Shown: positions 26,285 to 37,346 of the stretch, piece after piece
Layout of the letters: each line of letters begins with the position of its first letter
How positions within the stretch are numbered: the first letter of the stretch is position 1
Assembly: GCF_933775445.1 (NCBI RefSeq)
Contig: NC_065874.1
Coordinates: 1,676,501 to 1,740,500, forward strand
Reading direction: 5' to 3'
DNA from: Argentina anserina
Taxonomy: Eukaryota; Streptophyta; Magnoliopsida; Rosales; Rosaceae
DNA: 64,000 bases
Notes under the pieces: model-generated
The model's database searches: none
What the model was told of the DNA's origin: nothing
Seen by the model: the letters and a program-made list of their open reading frames with translations, nothing else
Translations under genes and position numbers: made by a program

Positions 26285-27400
26285 GACATGTCACATCTGT
26301 TGTCACACTACCTACCTGTCACACTCGTTGTCACCAATGTTCTAAATATCCCGATATATCCTCGATATATCACCGATATTAATAAAACGATAAGATAAGT
26401 TGTTTATCGGTCTATTATATCGGTTAACCCGAAAAATTAAGTCAAATGACGATATATCAGGTCAAACTGAGCGTTTAAAAAAAACCACGTTGTTTTGAAA
26501 AAATAATTTTCTAAAAAACCGATATTAAGAAAACGATACGATAAGTTGCTTATCGGTCAACCCGAAAAATTAAGTCAAATGACGATATATCAGGTCAACC
26601 GAGTTTGACCCAATATATCGGTGTTTAAAAAAAACCACATCGTTTTAAAAAAATAATTAAAAAAAGAGATTTGTCGATACAATTCGATGACGAGAGAGTT
26701 TATGATGAATTATCACTTCTATTTTTATTAATTAATACTATTTATGTATTTTAATTATCAAAAAATCAATTTTTTATGAAGTTTATTTAGTACATTTTGA
26801 AATATAAGTTTTAATTTCTCAAGTTTATTTGATATATTTTGAAGTATATGTTTGTAAATACATTAATTTTAATTAAAAATGAGCAAAAATGATAAATCCG
26901 ATATATCTCGATATATCCACGTTATATCTTTATTTTATAAAACCGATACGATGTCGATAACCGCTATTTAGACCATTGGCTGTCACACTCCCCATATAAC
27001 ACTAATTGTCACACCCCCTATTACAATACCTTCACACATGCTGTCACACCCCATGTCACACTACGTTTCACACTAACTGTCACTCTCTCTATCACACTAC
27101 ATATCACACTAATTGTCACACCTTCTGTCACATTACCTATCACACTAACTAGCACACTCTCTGTCACACTACTTGTCACACCCGTTATCACACTGTTTTA
27201 TGTGACTATGTTGTGACAAGAATAATAATAATGACTAGAAATAACGAACATTTATTTACTGTTATGTGATCTTGAACTTCTCATATCAACTCATATGATA
27301 TAAATATCGACATTAATATGATGTCACACTCTCAGCCACACTACATATCACACTAACATTGTTTTGTGACAGGTAATGTGATGGATAGTGTGACGGGTAA
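26285..27400. repeat. TGTCACACTA-type minisatellite, interrupted by a TIR element
   Basis: Dozens of degenerate units built on TGTCACACTA (variants TGTCACACTC, TATCACACTA, TGTCACACCC), mostly 14-20 bases apart, run from 26285 to about 27200. After 27195 the units also occur in reverse orientation (GTGTGAC, TTGTGACA), so the right edge is partly inverted. The array is split by the element at 26334-26979. No protein sense is seen. Confidence 0.8.
26334..26979. mobile_element. Non-coding TIR element (GATATATCGG family)
   Basis: Ends are inverted: CCAATGTTCTAAATATC at the left and GCTATTTAGACCATTGG at the right. The body repeats CGATATATC-like words and has no transposase frame. A second copy lies at 54009-54488. 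Both interrupt other repeats, which supports mobility. Target duplications are not clear. Confidence 0.75.
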
Positions 27401-27637
27401 ATTACACTTGTAGCTGCACCTTTTCTGAATACATTGTAAAAAAGAAAAGGGAAAAGAAAAAGAAAAAAATTGATGTGGGCACCCAAAAACTGCTATAGGC
27501 ACCCACATCTCCACCTTCTTTTGATTCTTCTCCGATCTCCAATCTCTAATCTAGTGTCAGGCCTGCATCAGCCGCTCTTGTTCCAAGCTCTCATCAGCGT
27601 CGCCCTTCGTCGTTAAAAACCAGATCTCCTCAAGCCA

Positions 27638-27641
<4 letters not shown>

Positions 27642-27669
<28 letters not shown>
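27642..27669. repeat. (GA)n microsatellite
   Basis: About 14 uninterrupted GA units directly precede the open fragment at 27673-27963. Such tracts are common in plant 5' leaders. Confidence 0.9.
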
Positions 27670-27672
<3 letters not shown>

Positions 27673-27673
<1 letters not shown>

Positions 27674-27963
27674 CCGAAAATACCAAGACCGTCGAGAAGA
27701 AGCTTGAGACTCTTCGCCAAACCCTAAACTCGATCCTCTTCATCCCCGCTAAAACCCTAGACTTTGGCGCCCACAAGGACCTCCTCCGCCGGCTCAGCCT
27801 CTGGGACTTCGTTCACATCAAGTTTGATCAAAACGTCAGGGTTGATCGACTCGCTAAGCTGATCTTGATGGCACTTGAAGCATTGGAGAACTCGATTCTA
27901 TCCTATTCTTGTTGCGTTGGCGTCCACAACATCGTCAGCCTCGGAAGCTCAAGGTCGCAGTAG
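27673..27963 (+). pseudogene. Unidentified gene fragment lacking a start codon
   Basis: A frame of about 96 codons reads AENTKTVEKKLETLRQTLNS and continues with FVHIKFDQNVRVDRLAKLI before a stop at 27961-27963. Composition and codon use look genuinely coding, unlike the flanking spacer, but there is no in-frame ATG at its start and no clear splice acceptor. The sequence upstream is a GA repeat. It could be the 5' exon of a decayed or captured gene. I do not recognise the family. Confidence 0.35.
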
Positions 27964-28404
27964 TGGTTGCAGCAGCACCACCAATTTGGGATTTTTTTTT
28001 AGACAATGGTTTTGGAGAATGACACGGGTGTAAATATCTATAAAATTATTTAAGAGTTTTAAGAACCCGATTTTTTTACAATTTTTAAAACTTCTATGAC
28101 TATTTTCTTATTTCATGTATTAAAATATATTTTTTATAAAAAGCCTAATAAATTTATCTGAAGTTTATCTTCACCAAATTATTTGGATAAACATCAGAAA
28201 AATCGAAGAGAACAAATATCCTACATAGGGCATCCTTGTCCTTATCTAAACAAGCCAAAAGTCACCCTCTCATTCATCTGGACCCGCGGGTGCCCCCAGA
28301 TTTATTGCAAACTCCGCTATAATCAAGCCAATCCATCTCCATCACAACTTCACGAGCCCTTTGTTCTCCCACAGATTCTCTACAAACCCGGGGATCCAAC
28401 TTCA

Positions 28405-28413
28405 ACATATATA
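28405..28413 (+). promoter_or_regulatory. Probable TATA box of the wound-induced protein gene
   Basis: CATATATAG lies about 90 bases before the ATG at 28502, at a plausible distance for a short leader. Confidence 0.4.
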
Positions 28414-28501
28414 GAATCTTCAACCCAAAAACCAACATTTCTTCCATCCTTCAAATTAAGGTTGAGTTCAGTGTTTTGATCACTGTGAAACAATTTCTGG
28501 C

Positions 28502-28783
28502 ATGAGTTTGAGGTACGCGATCAGAGTGTTGTATCAGGCAGGAATGAGGGTGATGAAAGACCAGGGCCCCAAGCTAAGTGGCGAGTCGTCGGCCATCAAC
28601 TCTCTCAGGAATTCAGCTTGTTCTTCATCTTCGTCGGCTTCCTCTAAGAAGTTACAGACGAGGCGGTTCTCTGCTATTGAATCAAAGGGTGGTGCTTACA
28701 AGGCTGAGAAGATCGAGAAGGTGAAGAAAGCAGAGGAGTCTCTGAGGACTGTTATGTACTTGAGCTGTTGGGGTCCGAACTGA
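28502..28783 (+). CDS. Wound-induced polypeptide family protein (DUF3774)
   Basis: Single-exon gene of 93 residues. The C-terminus KKAEESLRTVMYLSCWGPN is the signature of plant DUF3774 (wound-responsive/WIP) proteins. It is preceded by the usual Ser-rich and basic middle region and an N-terminal segment MSLRYAIRVLYQAGMRVMKD that may be amphipathic. Members are small proteins, several reported to rise on wounding or to act in immunity; a biochemical role is not established. No clear signal peptide. The same signature recurs at 36069, separated by unrelated genes. Confidence 0.9.
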   Translation: MSLRYAIRVLYQAGMRVMKDQGPKLSGESSAINSLRNSACSSSSSASSKKLQTRRFSAIESKGGAYKAEKIEKVKKAEESLRTVMYLSCWGPN

Positions 28784-29188
28784 GATCGATTATCTATACA
28801 CTCATTTTGGTGCAACTGTACGTTGTATATATAGTATATTGCTTTTGTATATAGTATGTTTGTTGTGTTCGTGAACCTTGTAATTGAATCCAGAGGTTGC
28901 GTTTTCGAATTCATACATTATTGTTCATCGATCTGAGCTTTGCAGGTGCCGTGGATATAGCTATTCAAGAAATGAAACATCGATCACAGTTTTCACATAA
29001 TAACTAACATAACTAACATGAAAAAATGAAAGTTCATAATCAGGTGGTTTGCCATAAACGAATATATCTACCAATAATGGAATATATACAACCAAATATT
29101 TGCTTGTCGAACAAAAAATTTAGAGCAGTGGAGTTGGATCGTTGAATTGAAGTTCTGTTTGATGATAAAAAAAGAAGGATAAAAAAAA

Positions 29189-29272
29189 TGTCAGAAGTGG
29201 GATTTGAACCCACGCCCTCGTTAGAGGACCAGAACTTGAGTCTGGCGCGTTAGACCACTCCGCCATCCTGAC
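29189..29272 (-). tRNA. trnL-CAA: tRNA-Leu (anticodon CAA)
   Basis: On the minus strand an 84-base cloverleaf begins GTCAGGATGGCGGAGTGGTC. The 7-bp acceptor stem pairs GTCAGGA with TTCTGAC (one G-T pair), discriminator A. The anticodon stem CCAGA/TCTGG encloses CTCAAGT, so the anticodon is CAA. A long variable arm (class II, as for Leu) and the T-loop box GGTTCAAATCC are present. There is no intron. A T run follows on the transcribed strand as the Pol III terminator. CCA is not encoded, as expected for a nuclear gene. Confidence 0.97.
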
Positions 29273-29475
29273 TTGTTGTTAAGTTTACACGCATGCTATT
29301 ATCTGACCATAAAAATATTGTGCAGCCTATTGAGCAGCCTGATCCAATCTAATATCCAGAACCTCAAGCCTCGACCACAAACAAGAACTTGGAAACAAAA
29401 ACGATAAGCTTCATTGCTCTTCTTCTTCTTCTTGCTCCTGCCATTACGAACAATTTTAGCTCAAAAACACAAAGC

Positions 29476-30204
29476 ATGTTCTTACTGAAACCCTGTAGAA
29501 CACATTATCAAACACCGATTCTCTCAAACCATCCTCATGAGCTTCAGAAGCTAACAAAAACACAGACTTCCCATTTTGTGCCATCGAAAACTTTGTACCC
29601 CCACAGAAGAAAGCTTAGTTTCAGTCGATGTAGTAGTAATGGACAACAAGGAGAAGGCGGCAGCAGCGAGAGGAAGCCATTCTTGACTTTAGAGGAAGCT
29701 GGTCTAGTAGAAATCTCAGGCCTCAGCACCCACGAGAGGTTTCTATGTCGCCTAACGGTACTATAGAACAACTAGTTTAACCATTATTCTTAATGATCTT
29801 TACTCTAATGTAATATGTATACAAATTATGTGTCTATCAAACCATTCCTAGCTCCCTGTGTACAACAATCGGTACACTAGTCATGATAGTGATCGACTAG
29901 CTTCCATGAGTGATAGATAATTTAATTTGGTCGATGAAGATTTAATGTAATGATAAGAAAAGTGCAAAATAGTAGACTTTGCACTTTCACGAAAATAGTA
30001 TACTTTGGCGAACTAATTGGTTGTTTTGTGTATGCATAGATATCGTCGTTAAATCTCCTAAGGGTGATATCGGAGCAAGAAGGATGCACAATTGAGGAGC
30101 TAAATGCAGGGAGGATATGTGACTGGTTTATGAAAGACAAGCTCAAAAGAGAGCAGAGTATAGGCTCTGCTGTTCTTCAATGGGATGATTCCCAGCCTTT
30201 TTAA
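29476..30204 (+). CDS. Conserved plant protein of unknown function, probably plastid-targeted
   Basis: Two exons (29476-29757 and 30040-30204, GT-AG, phase 0) encode 148 residues. The ATG at 29476 is the first methionine of the frame. The N-terminal 60 residues are Ser/Thr/Lys-rich and poor in acidic residues, like a plastid transit peptide. The mature part reads LTLEEAGLVEISGLSTHERF and, after the intron, SLNLLRVISEQEGCTIEELN and ICDWFMKDKLKREQ. The helical C-terminus with conserved Cys and Trp looks like a constrained small domain. I recognise it as a type of short plant protein but cannot name a function. If the intron were retained the protein would end at VL two codons past the donor. 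Confidence 0.7.
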
Positions 30205-30929
30205 TTACTTGGACAATTAATTAGTTTATGTGGTAAAACCAGTAATTAGAAACGACCATGACATTTGGAATGTTCAGCTATCTTGGATTTTGTTGGAAGT
30301 ATATGCTTGTGTGAAATTCAAAATTGTATATCCTTGAATTATAGTTCCCATTTGAAGGATTAGCCATTTGTTTAACTAACCAGAACATTCTTGGATTATT
30401 CAAATTTGAAGTCAATGTTGCCCTTATTGCCAAGGCAATTCTCACGCGTATTTGACTTTTATGTATTGAAACCAAAATCTATTCAAAATTCTGTTGAAGA
30501 CATCAAATTATATATACTATTCTCATGTTCGAGTGATGCATGTGTTGTGAACGCACAAGTTTGTAGAATTTAATTTGAAGTGTATTTTTGATTCTTGAAA
30601 GCTCATCATTCTATGTAATTCTGTTTTTTATGAGTGATTGTTTTGGTAAAACACATTGATAATGTATTTTACATAATTGTCATTCTTATGTGTATGAGGA
30701 TAAAGTTAGAGAATGATAAAATTGATAGTTCACAATTTGGTGAAGCTTTTGGGTGCTGACTTTATAGTAATAGAGACGCATGATGTTATTTGCGTCATCT
30801 TAATGTCTTCAAAAATCATTCACCTTAGAAACTTGTATGAGAGAAAGAATTATAGAGAAATGAATGTTTGCATTGTGATAATTGATTCCTAGCCTCTGCT
30901 CTTCATTATACATTCAACGTCTCTTATCC
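30205..30929. other. Spacer, no supported gene
   Basis: 3' flank of the plastid-type gene, AT-rich, without a convincing frame or repeat. Confidence 0.45.
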
Positions 30930-31499
30930 AATATTCTAAAAAGTAGCCACCTAGGCAACGCTTAGGTAGGAGGCGGGTTACCGTCACATTGTTTTGCCTA
31001 TTCGGCTATTCGTGGCAGTCGAGGGATTTGGCGGCCGCTTAGGTGGTCCTAAGAGTTCCTCGGTGGTCCGTGGCAATTATGTCAGTTAAAATTGGTGGAC
31101 TTTAAAAAAAAAACACAGTGGAAGTAAAAAAAAACTTCATGATGAAGATTTTATTTCGGATGATGACACGGAATATGATAAAGGAGAAATTGATATTGAG
31201 TCCAATAACGAAAGAGTTAGTGAATGTGAGATTTAGTCTTGCATTTGTTTTACAATTTACCTTTTGTTCTAATATTTTTGTATGGACTTTAGACTTAAAT
31301 TATTTTGAATTTAGACTATTTTAAAAATTAATATTGAGCATCATTATATATTTTTAATTATATAAATAGTTTAAATACATGTATAAAAATAAATAAATAT
31401 TTAATAATTCGAATTCGTTTAAACGCTGTCTAGCTATCTAAACGATAAGAGATAGCTGTCCGCCTGCATAGTGACTAACGTTTTTTCGAACCTTAATAT
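30930..31499. mobile_element. Possible decayed TIR element
   Basis: The left end (ATATTCTAAAAAGTAGCCAC, then GGAGGCGG) and the reverse complement of the right end (ATATTAAGGTTCGAAAAAAC, then GCAGGCGG) agree loosely over about 40 bases. The body is AT-rich with no transposase. The similarity is imperfect and no target duplication was found, so this is a tentative call. Confidence 0.4.
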
Positions 31500-32460
31500 A
31501 CTTTTCGCAAACGAGTTGGACTTTATACTATACCATCATGTGTTTACTTCGACAAGTTTTGCCTCCAATTTAGCCTTGATTGACTGGTTTAGTAGTTAAG
31601 TACTCCTCCTAATAGAACCCAAAAAAAAAAAGTGATGTGGTGCCTTCAAAGTCCACATAATATTTACACCAAATACAAAAGCCAAACCTTCAGATATCCC
31701 ACCAACCAATCACGTCAGCAATTACCAATCCCCACTTAAGTATTAAACATTTCAAACCAAAACAAGTGAAACAGTAAGTAGCACTAAGGTAATCTCACTT
31801 TCCAAAAAAAAAAATTCATTGTCCTTTAACTCCTTTCAGCGCAAGTGACTCAGCACCCAACGTATGATCTCAATTCCAATCACTCATGAATGATTAAATG
31901 TAATTTACATATCATACTATCCCGTCATTTGAACATGTTACGCTTCTCTAAAAAACTTATAATTAATCAAGAATCTCCGATCTAGAGATATCCATATATA
32001 GATAAAAACCGATAACCAAAGTCTAGAGAGGCGGAAATGGTAACTTCTACGACTAAGTAAAGTACACTTCGGTGTTCTGAATCTCGTTCACACCGTTTTT
32101 TACAGTACCGAAGTCAACTGGCTCACCCCCACGTCAACGCCCCAGTCTACAGAAAAAAAAAAGACAGTGGGTCTCTGCCACTTTTTACATTACGCAGTAC
32201 GGCGTCGTTTCATCATTTATGTCCAAACAAAACTGTACAAAAAAAAAAGTGGGAAGGATTTGATTCCGCAAAGGCGAGCAAAGCATAAAAAGGAAGTCTC
32301 TCTCTCTCTCTCTCCCTCTCCCTCTCCCTCGGACGTGAACTCCACCCGGTCAAAATCCCAATTCCAATTCTCTCCCTCAGTTCCGACTTCCTCCTCCCCT
32401 AAAACGACGCCGCTTTGTTCGCTCGGCCGTTTCGTCCAGCTAATCTAATGCTCTGAGCCC
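31500..32460 (+). promoter_or_regulatory. Upstream region and 5' UTR of the VAP gene
   Basis: No separate gene is supported. A (CT)n/(CTCTCC)n tract at about 32299-32330 and GC-rich sequence just before 32461 fit a 5' leader. A 93-codon frame through it (32167-32448) is the leader read as protein. Confidence 0.45.
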
Positions 32461-34889
32461 ATGGCCATAGCTGACCACAAGTCTTCGTCATCGTCGTCTG
32501 ACGGAAAAGTCTGGGGCTTCTTCAAGCGACCGTTTAAACCGTCCGGTAACGCCGCCGCGGCTACGACGTCGTCTTCTTCTTCCATGTCGCACGGCCATCC
32601 CCATCCCAACGGCGACGGATCGGCTCCTCAAGCCTCGAGCTCCGTGTCCTCCGTCGCCCGCTCGCTGCTTCCGACTCGCCGGAGACTGAAGCTCGATCCC
32701 TGCAATAAGCTCTACTTTCCTTGTGAGCCTCATCTCGTTCATTTCTTGCTTCTTCTTTTTTGTTTTAATTTATTAATTTCTTGCTTAAATTAGCTGTGTA
32801 GGTAGATTTTGGTGTCTAATTCGATTCGCTTATAGATTTTTTTGTGGATTTAGTTTTGGATTTTGTGGCTAATTTTAGCTGTTTTTGGAATATTCTGTTA
32901 GAGCATGAGGATTGACATTTTGTCATTTAGTTCTGTCCAAATGAGAAAGATGAATTAGCTTATGAGCAACTGAAAGACCTTTAATTGCGATTCGGATTTT
33001 CGGAGAATATTGTGATGGTTTTGCATTGAAATGAAAGAGTTGGTTTATCGGATTGTTTACTTGTCTTGATTTGGTTGATGAATTATGCAATAATGGTGCT
33101 AGTGTGTTCCTTTGTGATGATGAATTCGACATTCTCTTGTAGGTGAGCCTGGGAAGCAGGTAAGGAGTGCAATTAGGATAAAAAACACAAGCAAGTCCCA
33201 CGTAGCGTTCAAGGTATGATCGGAAGTTTTCTTTTATTTGCAATCTGCGCTGTCAATTGTGTTTTCAGATTCTTTAATAGTTTAGGAGGCAAGTTAGATA
33301 TGCTGTTTCTTATTATTCTTTCATATAGGTTACAAGGTTTTCATTTTGGATATTGTTGCATTGCTAAATTTGGTTATCGTGCTTGAGTTTCTGATGAGTT
33401 GATCACTTTTCTGTGCCTAGTTTCAAACGACTGCACCGAAAAGTTGTTTCATGCGTCCTCCTGGTGCTATTCTTAGTCCTGGCGAGAGTATCATAGCAAC
33501 AGGTAATACTCTGCGTAAAAGTACCATGTGATTTCAGTGTAATGGTTTTTCTTTTTTGTGAATTTAAATTTTGGTTTTTAGTATCATGTTCATCCTTTGA
33601 CTGTTTTGTTTCTATGGCAGTGTTCAAGTTTGTGGAGGTTCCGGAAAACAATGAAAAACTAGTGGATCAAAAGAGCAGAGTTAAATTTAAAATAATGAGC
33701 CTCAAGGTGAAGGGGCCAATGGACTATGTACCTGAGCTGGTGCGTACCATGCATCCTTTAAGTGCTGTCTCTAATTATGATGTTAGTTTGTTAAGAGTGT
33801 TCCTAAAATTCGACTTGGATTTTTCAATCCGCAGTTAACTTTGAAAGCCTCAGCACAGCTCTTCAACTGAAGTTTAAGATATTAGATTAAACCATTTTAA
33901 TTTTGGTGTACATCTATATATTGATTTTAAGTATCTATACAGATTGGAGATTATGTTCTGAAGCTCATTAATCTGTATTATAAGCTTCTGGGCATTCACA
34001 AAACTGCATGTTACTAAGTCTGGCTAGATGAGATATACTGGTCTGCTGTGACGTATTGTTAAAAAACAGTATACATGGTTATTGATGTCTAATATCAATC
34101 AGACTGTTGTCTTCTGTATGTACATTTTTGTTTATGTGATTAGTCCATAGTCTACATGTGATGAGGTTCTAACTTTGAGATCATAGTTGATTTAGTTTTC
34201 CTCGAAGTTGAGGTTCTGGCTGTTTATCTGTATCTAGATAAGATATGACTTTTGATTGAAGCAATACTACTTTAGAGGTTTAGTCTTGTTCAATTTGTTT
34301 TACAGTTGGTATAAAACTGCTATGGATTGGTGGGATAACGGAGTATTCTTATAGTACTGATCTTAGAAATTCATATTTCCCACAGTTCGATGAGCAAAAG
34401 GAACAAGTAGCTATAGAACAGATACTACGGGTTGTCTTTCTGGATCCAGAGCGTTCCACCCCTGTAAGTGTTGTCTGTTGTCTCACTGTTCATCGAGTTG
34501 GTTGAGTATCTCAATTTTAGCCTCTGTATAAGTTCTCACAAACTCCTCATGCATGTGTTTTCTGTTCTACTGTAAGATACTCTAAATAGGGTATTCATGT
34601 TTGAAATATTGCTCCTTGTTTCTTGTAGGCTATGGAAAAATTGAAGCGCCAGTTGGCTGATGCTGATGCCGCGGTTGAGGCACGCAAGAAACCCCCAGAG
34701 GATACTGGTCCAAAGATTATAGGAGAAGGTCTCGTCATTGATGAATGGGTAAGTACTTTGTTCTTTATTTGTCACAGTTAAACATCGTTTCTTGTTCGTC
34801 ATGCATCTGATTCTTTTCATATTCTTTAGAAGGAGAGGAGGGAAAGATATCTAGCTCGGCAGCAGGTTGAAGGGTTGGAGTCTGCCTGA
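32461..34889 (+). CDS. VAP/MSP-domain protein without membrane anchor, MAMI/VAP4-like
   Basis: Seven exons (32461-32722, 33143-33213, 33421-33502, 33621-33739, 34386-34463, 34629-34748, 34830-34889) encode 263 residues in closed phase. Residues 1-75 are Ser/Ala/Pro-rich with a KVWGFFKRPF element. The major sperm protein domain follows (about 78-190), recognisable from LKLDPCNKLYFPCEPGKQVR, IRIKNTSKSHVAFKFQTTAP and CFMRPPGAILSPGES. The C-terminus is charged and ends ARQQVEGLESA. There is no terminal transmembrane helix, unlike VAP27 proteins that sit in the ER and bind FFAT motifs. Hydrophilic plant members include Arabidopsis MAMI (mannitol-induced), the best match I know. The role is probably a soluble or peripheral adaptor; partners are unknown. 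Confidence 0.9.
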
Positions 34890-36068
34890 ACTGGTGTTTC
34901 ATTTATACTGGTCGGTTGAACTGAAAATCAATAGTGTTTTTCATTGTATCATGTTGCATTAGTACCCTCGTATTCCTGTAATCTGAAGGTGGTTGTTGTA
35001 TTAAAAAACGGATGAGGACAACTAATATATTTGAATGTAAAAATGAAAAAGAAAAAAAAAATCGAAGTGTAGAGTCTATTCGAAGTGTAGAGTCTCCTGT
35101 AAGTAGAGTACTCTGAAGTTCTGAAGTTTGCTAGTTTCAGCTGTATGTAGATAATGCGATTTTGTTTGTCCAGAGGAATAAAACTGGTCTTTTGGCAAGT
35201 GTTTCGCTATAGTATCAAACTGATCTCTTCCTATTGAGCAATATATCTGTGGCTCATTGCTTGGAACATGATTATGTTAAATTCATATCCTGCACTCACG
35301 GCTCTATGCCACTTCGCATTCAATACATACTGATCTGTTTCTAGGTACGTGTACTTTGAGAGGCTTACTTGAGTTATGTGAATTGTGAATGTGGAAATCA
35401 AGTTTTTTAATTAGAGTAGTTCTGATTCTCTGTTGAATATTACCTGTGATGAACCGACTACTTGATTTTCAATTATGAAGGGAACTTGGTAAACGAATCA
35501 AACAATATCATTTTCTCGAGAACAGTCTTTCGTTCCTAACAAGAACAAATGACCGTGTACAAACGATGGTGTCGAATTCAGTTTCTCTATCTTTATTTTA
35601 TACCATAGGAACAACAAAGATGGATTCTAACGTTACACTTTAGAATATGCAAAGAAAGAAGATATGACCACGTTTGCTTAGGTAGCAAAAGAACATTGAG
35701 ATTGCACCAAAGGCTTTAACTAAACAAAATTATCAGTGCGTGGTATTAATAAATCAAGGTCGGTCAACATATGGTGGCACCAGCACAGACCCAGGCCTAA
35801 TACAAAGCATGTCATCGCTTGCGTTTCTGCCAAGAAAGAAGACACCGTCAAATTAGTACAGACAGTACAAATCCCGCCACTGGTATAAAACCAGAAACCA
35901 AGGGCTTCCCTCTAATGATTTTACGTTTGAAGTTATCCAAAACCAGTAAACCACCTCGCTCGCCAACTGATACTGTCCCAAACACATTGTCTATGTAAAG
36001 CCTTGTCCAATTCAGCTACAAGAAGAAGAAGAATAAGAAGAAGGTCGCACATATTATCCAAATATTCA
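34890..36068. other. 3' flank of the VAP gene and leader of the second DUF3774 gene
   Basis: No further gene seen. A short direct repeat (GAAGTGTAGAGTCT twice, about 35065-35095) is present. The sequence from about 35950 is likely 5' UTR of the next gene. Confidence 0.45.
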
Positions 36069-36308
36069 ATGAGTTATTGGAGGAGAGATATGCTGGGAAG
36101 TACTAGTAGTACTGTGGAGAGCAGCAGGATTGCCCCGGCTGGTGATTTGAGCCCAAATGCGAGGAAGCAGAAACAGTACTTGACATGCAGCAGGATGATT
36201 AATAATCCGGCGGAAGGCGGCGGTGCTGAAAGTGAAAGGAATAAGCAAGCTGAGGCTGAGGAGTCCCTTCACAAAGTCATGTACTTAAATTGCTGGGCAC
36301 AAAGCTGA
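36069..36308 (+). CDS. Wound-induced polypeptide family protein (DUF3774), second copy
   Basis: Single exon, 79 residues, starting MSYWRRDMLGSTSS. The C-terminus AEAEESLHKVMYLNCWAQS is a clear DUF3774 signature, diverged from the copy at 28502 (LHKVMYLNCW against LRTVMYLSCW). The upstream frame continues without a stop but holds no ATG, so 36069 is the first usable start. Middle and N-terminal parts differ strongly from the first copy, so this is an old duplication or a different subfamily. Function as for the first copy: small, stress-linked, unknown mechanism. Confidence 0.8.
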   Translation: MSYWRRDMLGSTSSTVESSRIAPAGDLSPNARKQKQYLTCSRMINNPAEGGGAESERNKQAEAEESLHKVMYLNCWAQS

Positions 36309-37243
36309 CTAGCTACAACTTCTGTCTTCTGATTACATGAGGAAGAGGACATGAATTCATTTCCAGCTGCTCTTCTCATTTGTACAGATGCATAGAAGTG
36401 ACAGAACTAAGTATTCTCGATCGAGTAGGAAATCTGTTTGGGCCAGTCATGAAATATATATGACAATTTGCATCATTGCATGTATCTGAATTCCGATCTG
36501 GGGTTCATTTTAACTTGAGGGTCGATCGATTACTACTCTTCCGAATGTAACTTCTTCTAATTAATTTCAACTCGAGCCCCATATATCATTAATTCATTAC
36601 ACAAAAGCCTAACAGCAGCATTGTTCATGCTCACTTCTATTATCTACAGTTCCGATCGAAAACGTTACACCTGCAAAAGAACAAGAGTGAAAACCACCAA
36701 GACAACCAAATCAAATCAATATAAGTTGGACAGAGTGTTTGATATATTTCGACACTAAACATGTCGTGCTTCGAATATGCTTTGAAAAAATTAATTATGG
36801 ATTTCAGGATCCAATGGACATGGTGAAAACAAGATCTTCACATAACTCATCTGCTCAAATTGCTCGAGGCACAATGAGCTTTTGGATACGAAGATGAAAT
36901 AGAACCAGAAAATTTATTTAGAGCTTTTTAACTTATTTGAGTCATTGTGTGATACCATTTAATTACTAACCTATCGGGCTGTCCTCCCTCATGAAATTAA
37001 CATATAGGGTCATAGAGAGCAAATCTAATTACTGATCATCCTTTATGAAATTGGTCGACGATAATATATTAAACCCCATATAAACGTATGTCTTTGCCTT
37101 TTCTAATTGTTTTTCTAGTTTGTTCCGCAATTTCATTGTTGAATCGCAACGAAGTAAACAACTGGCCTCTTTGTATTTGGAACTCGATCATGATATACAG
37201 TTTCTTGGCTGTAGTCCTTGGCCTGATTCTACATCTTTACCAT
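36309..37243. other. Spacer between the DUF3774 gene and the LysM cluster
   Basis: 3' UTR and AT-rich spacer with no supported frame. The last 100 bases resemble the upstream regions of the other LysM copies, so the duplicated unit starts here (about 37140). Confidence 0.5.
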
Positions 37244-37251
37244 TATAAATA
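37244..37251 (+). promoter_or_regulatory. TATA box of LysM gene 1
   Basis: TATAAATA lies about 100 bases before the ATG. The surrounding TATAAATAGGA...GGGATTCAATTA block recurs before the other two copies. Confidence 0.7.
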
Positions 37252-37346
37252 GGAGGGGATTCAATTAGAATGGCAAACGCTATCAATATCAAGCTAGCTA
37301 GATTTTCAACCTTAGAGGAGGAAAAAGTAGAGATCAGTAGAAGAGA

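Noticed and set aside
26285..27400. CRISPR-like repeat array
   Set aside because: Units are degenerate and spacers are short and unequal in length; this is a plant minisatellite with no cas genes.
32167..32448. 93-codon frame upstream of the VAP gene
   Set aside because: It translates a CT-repeat leader, with no domain and a low-complexity Ser/Pro composition.
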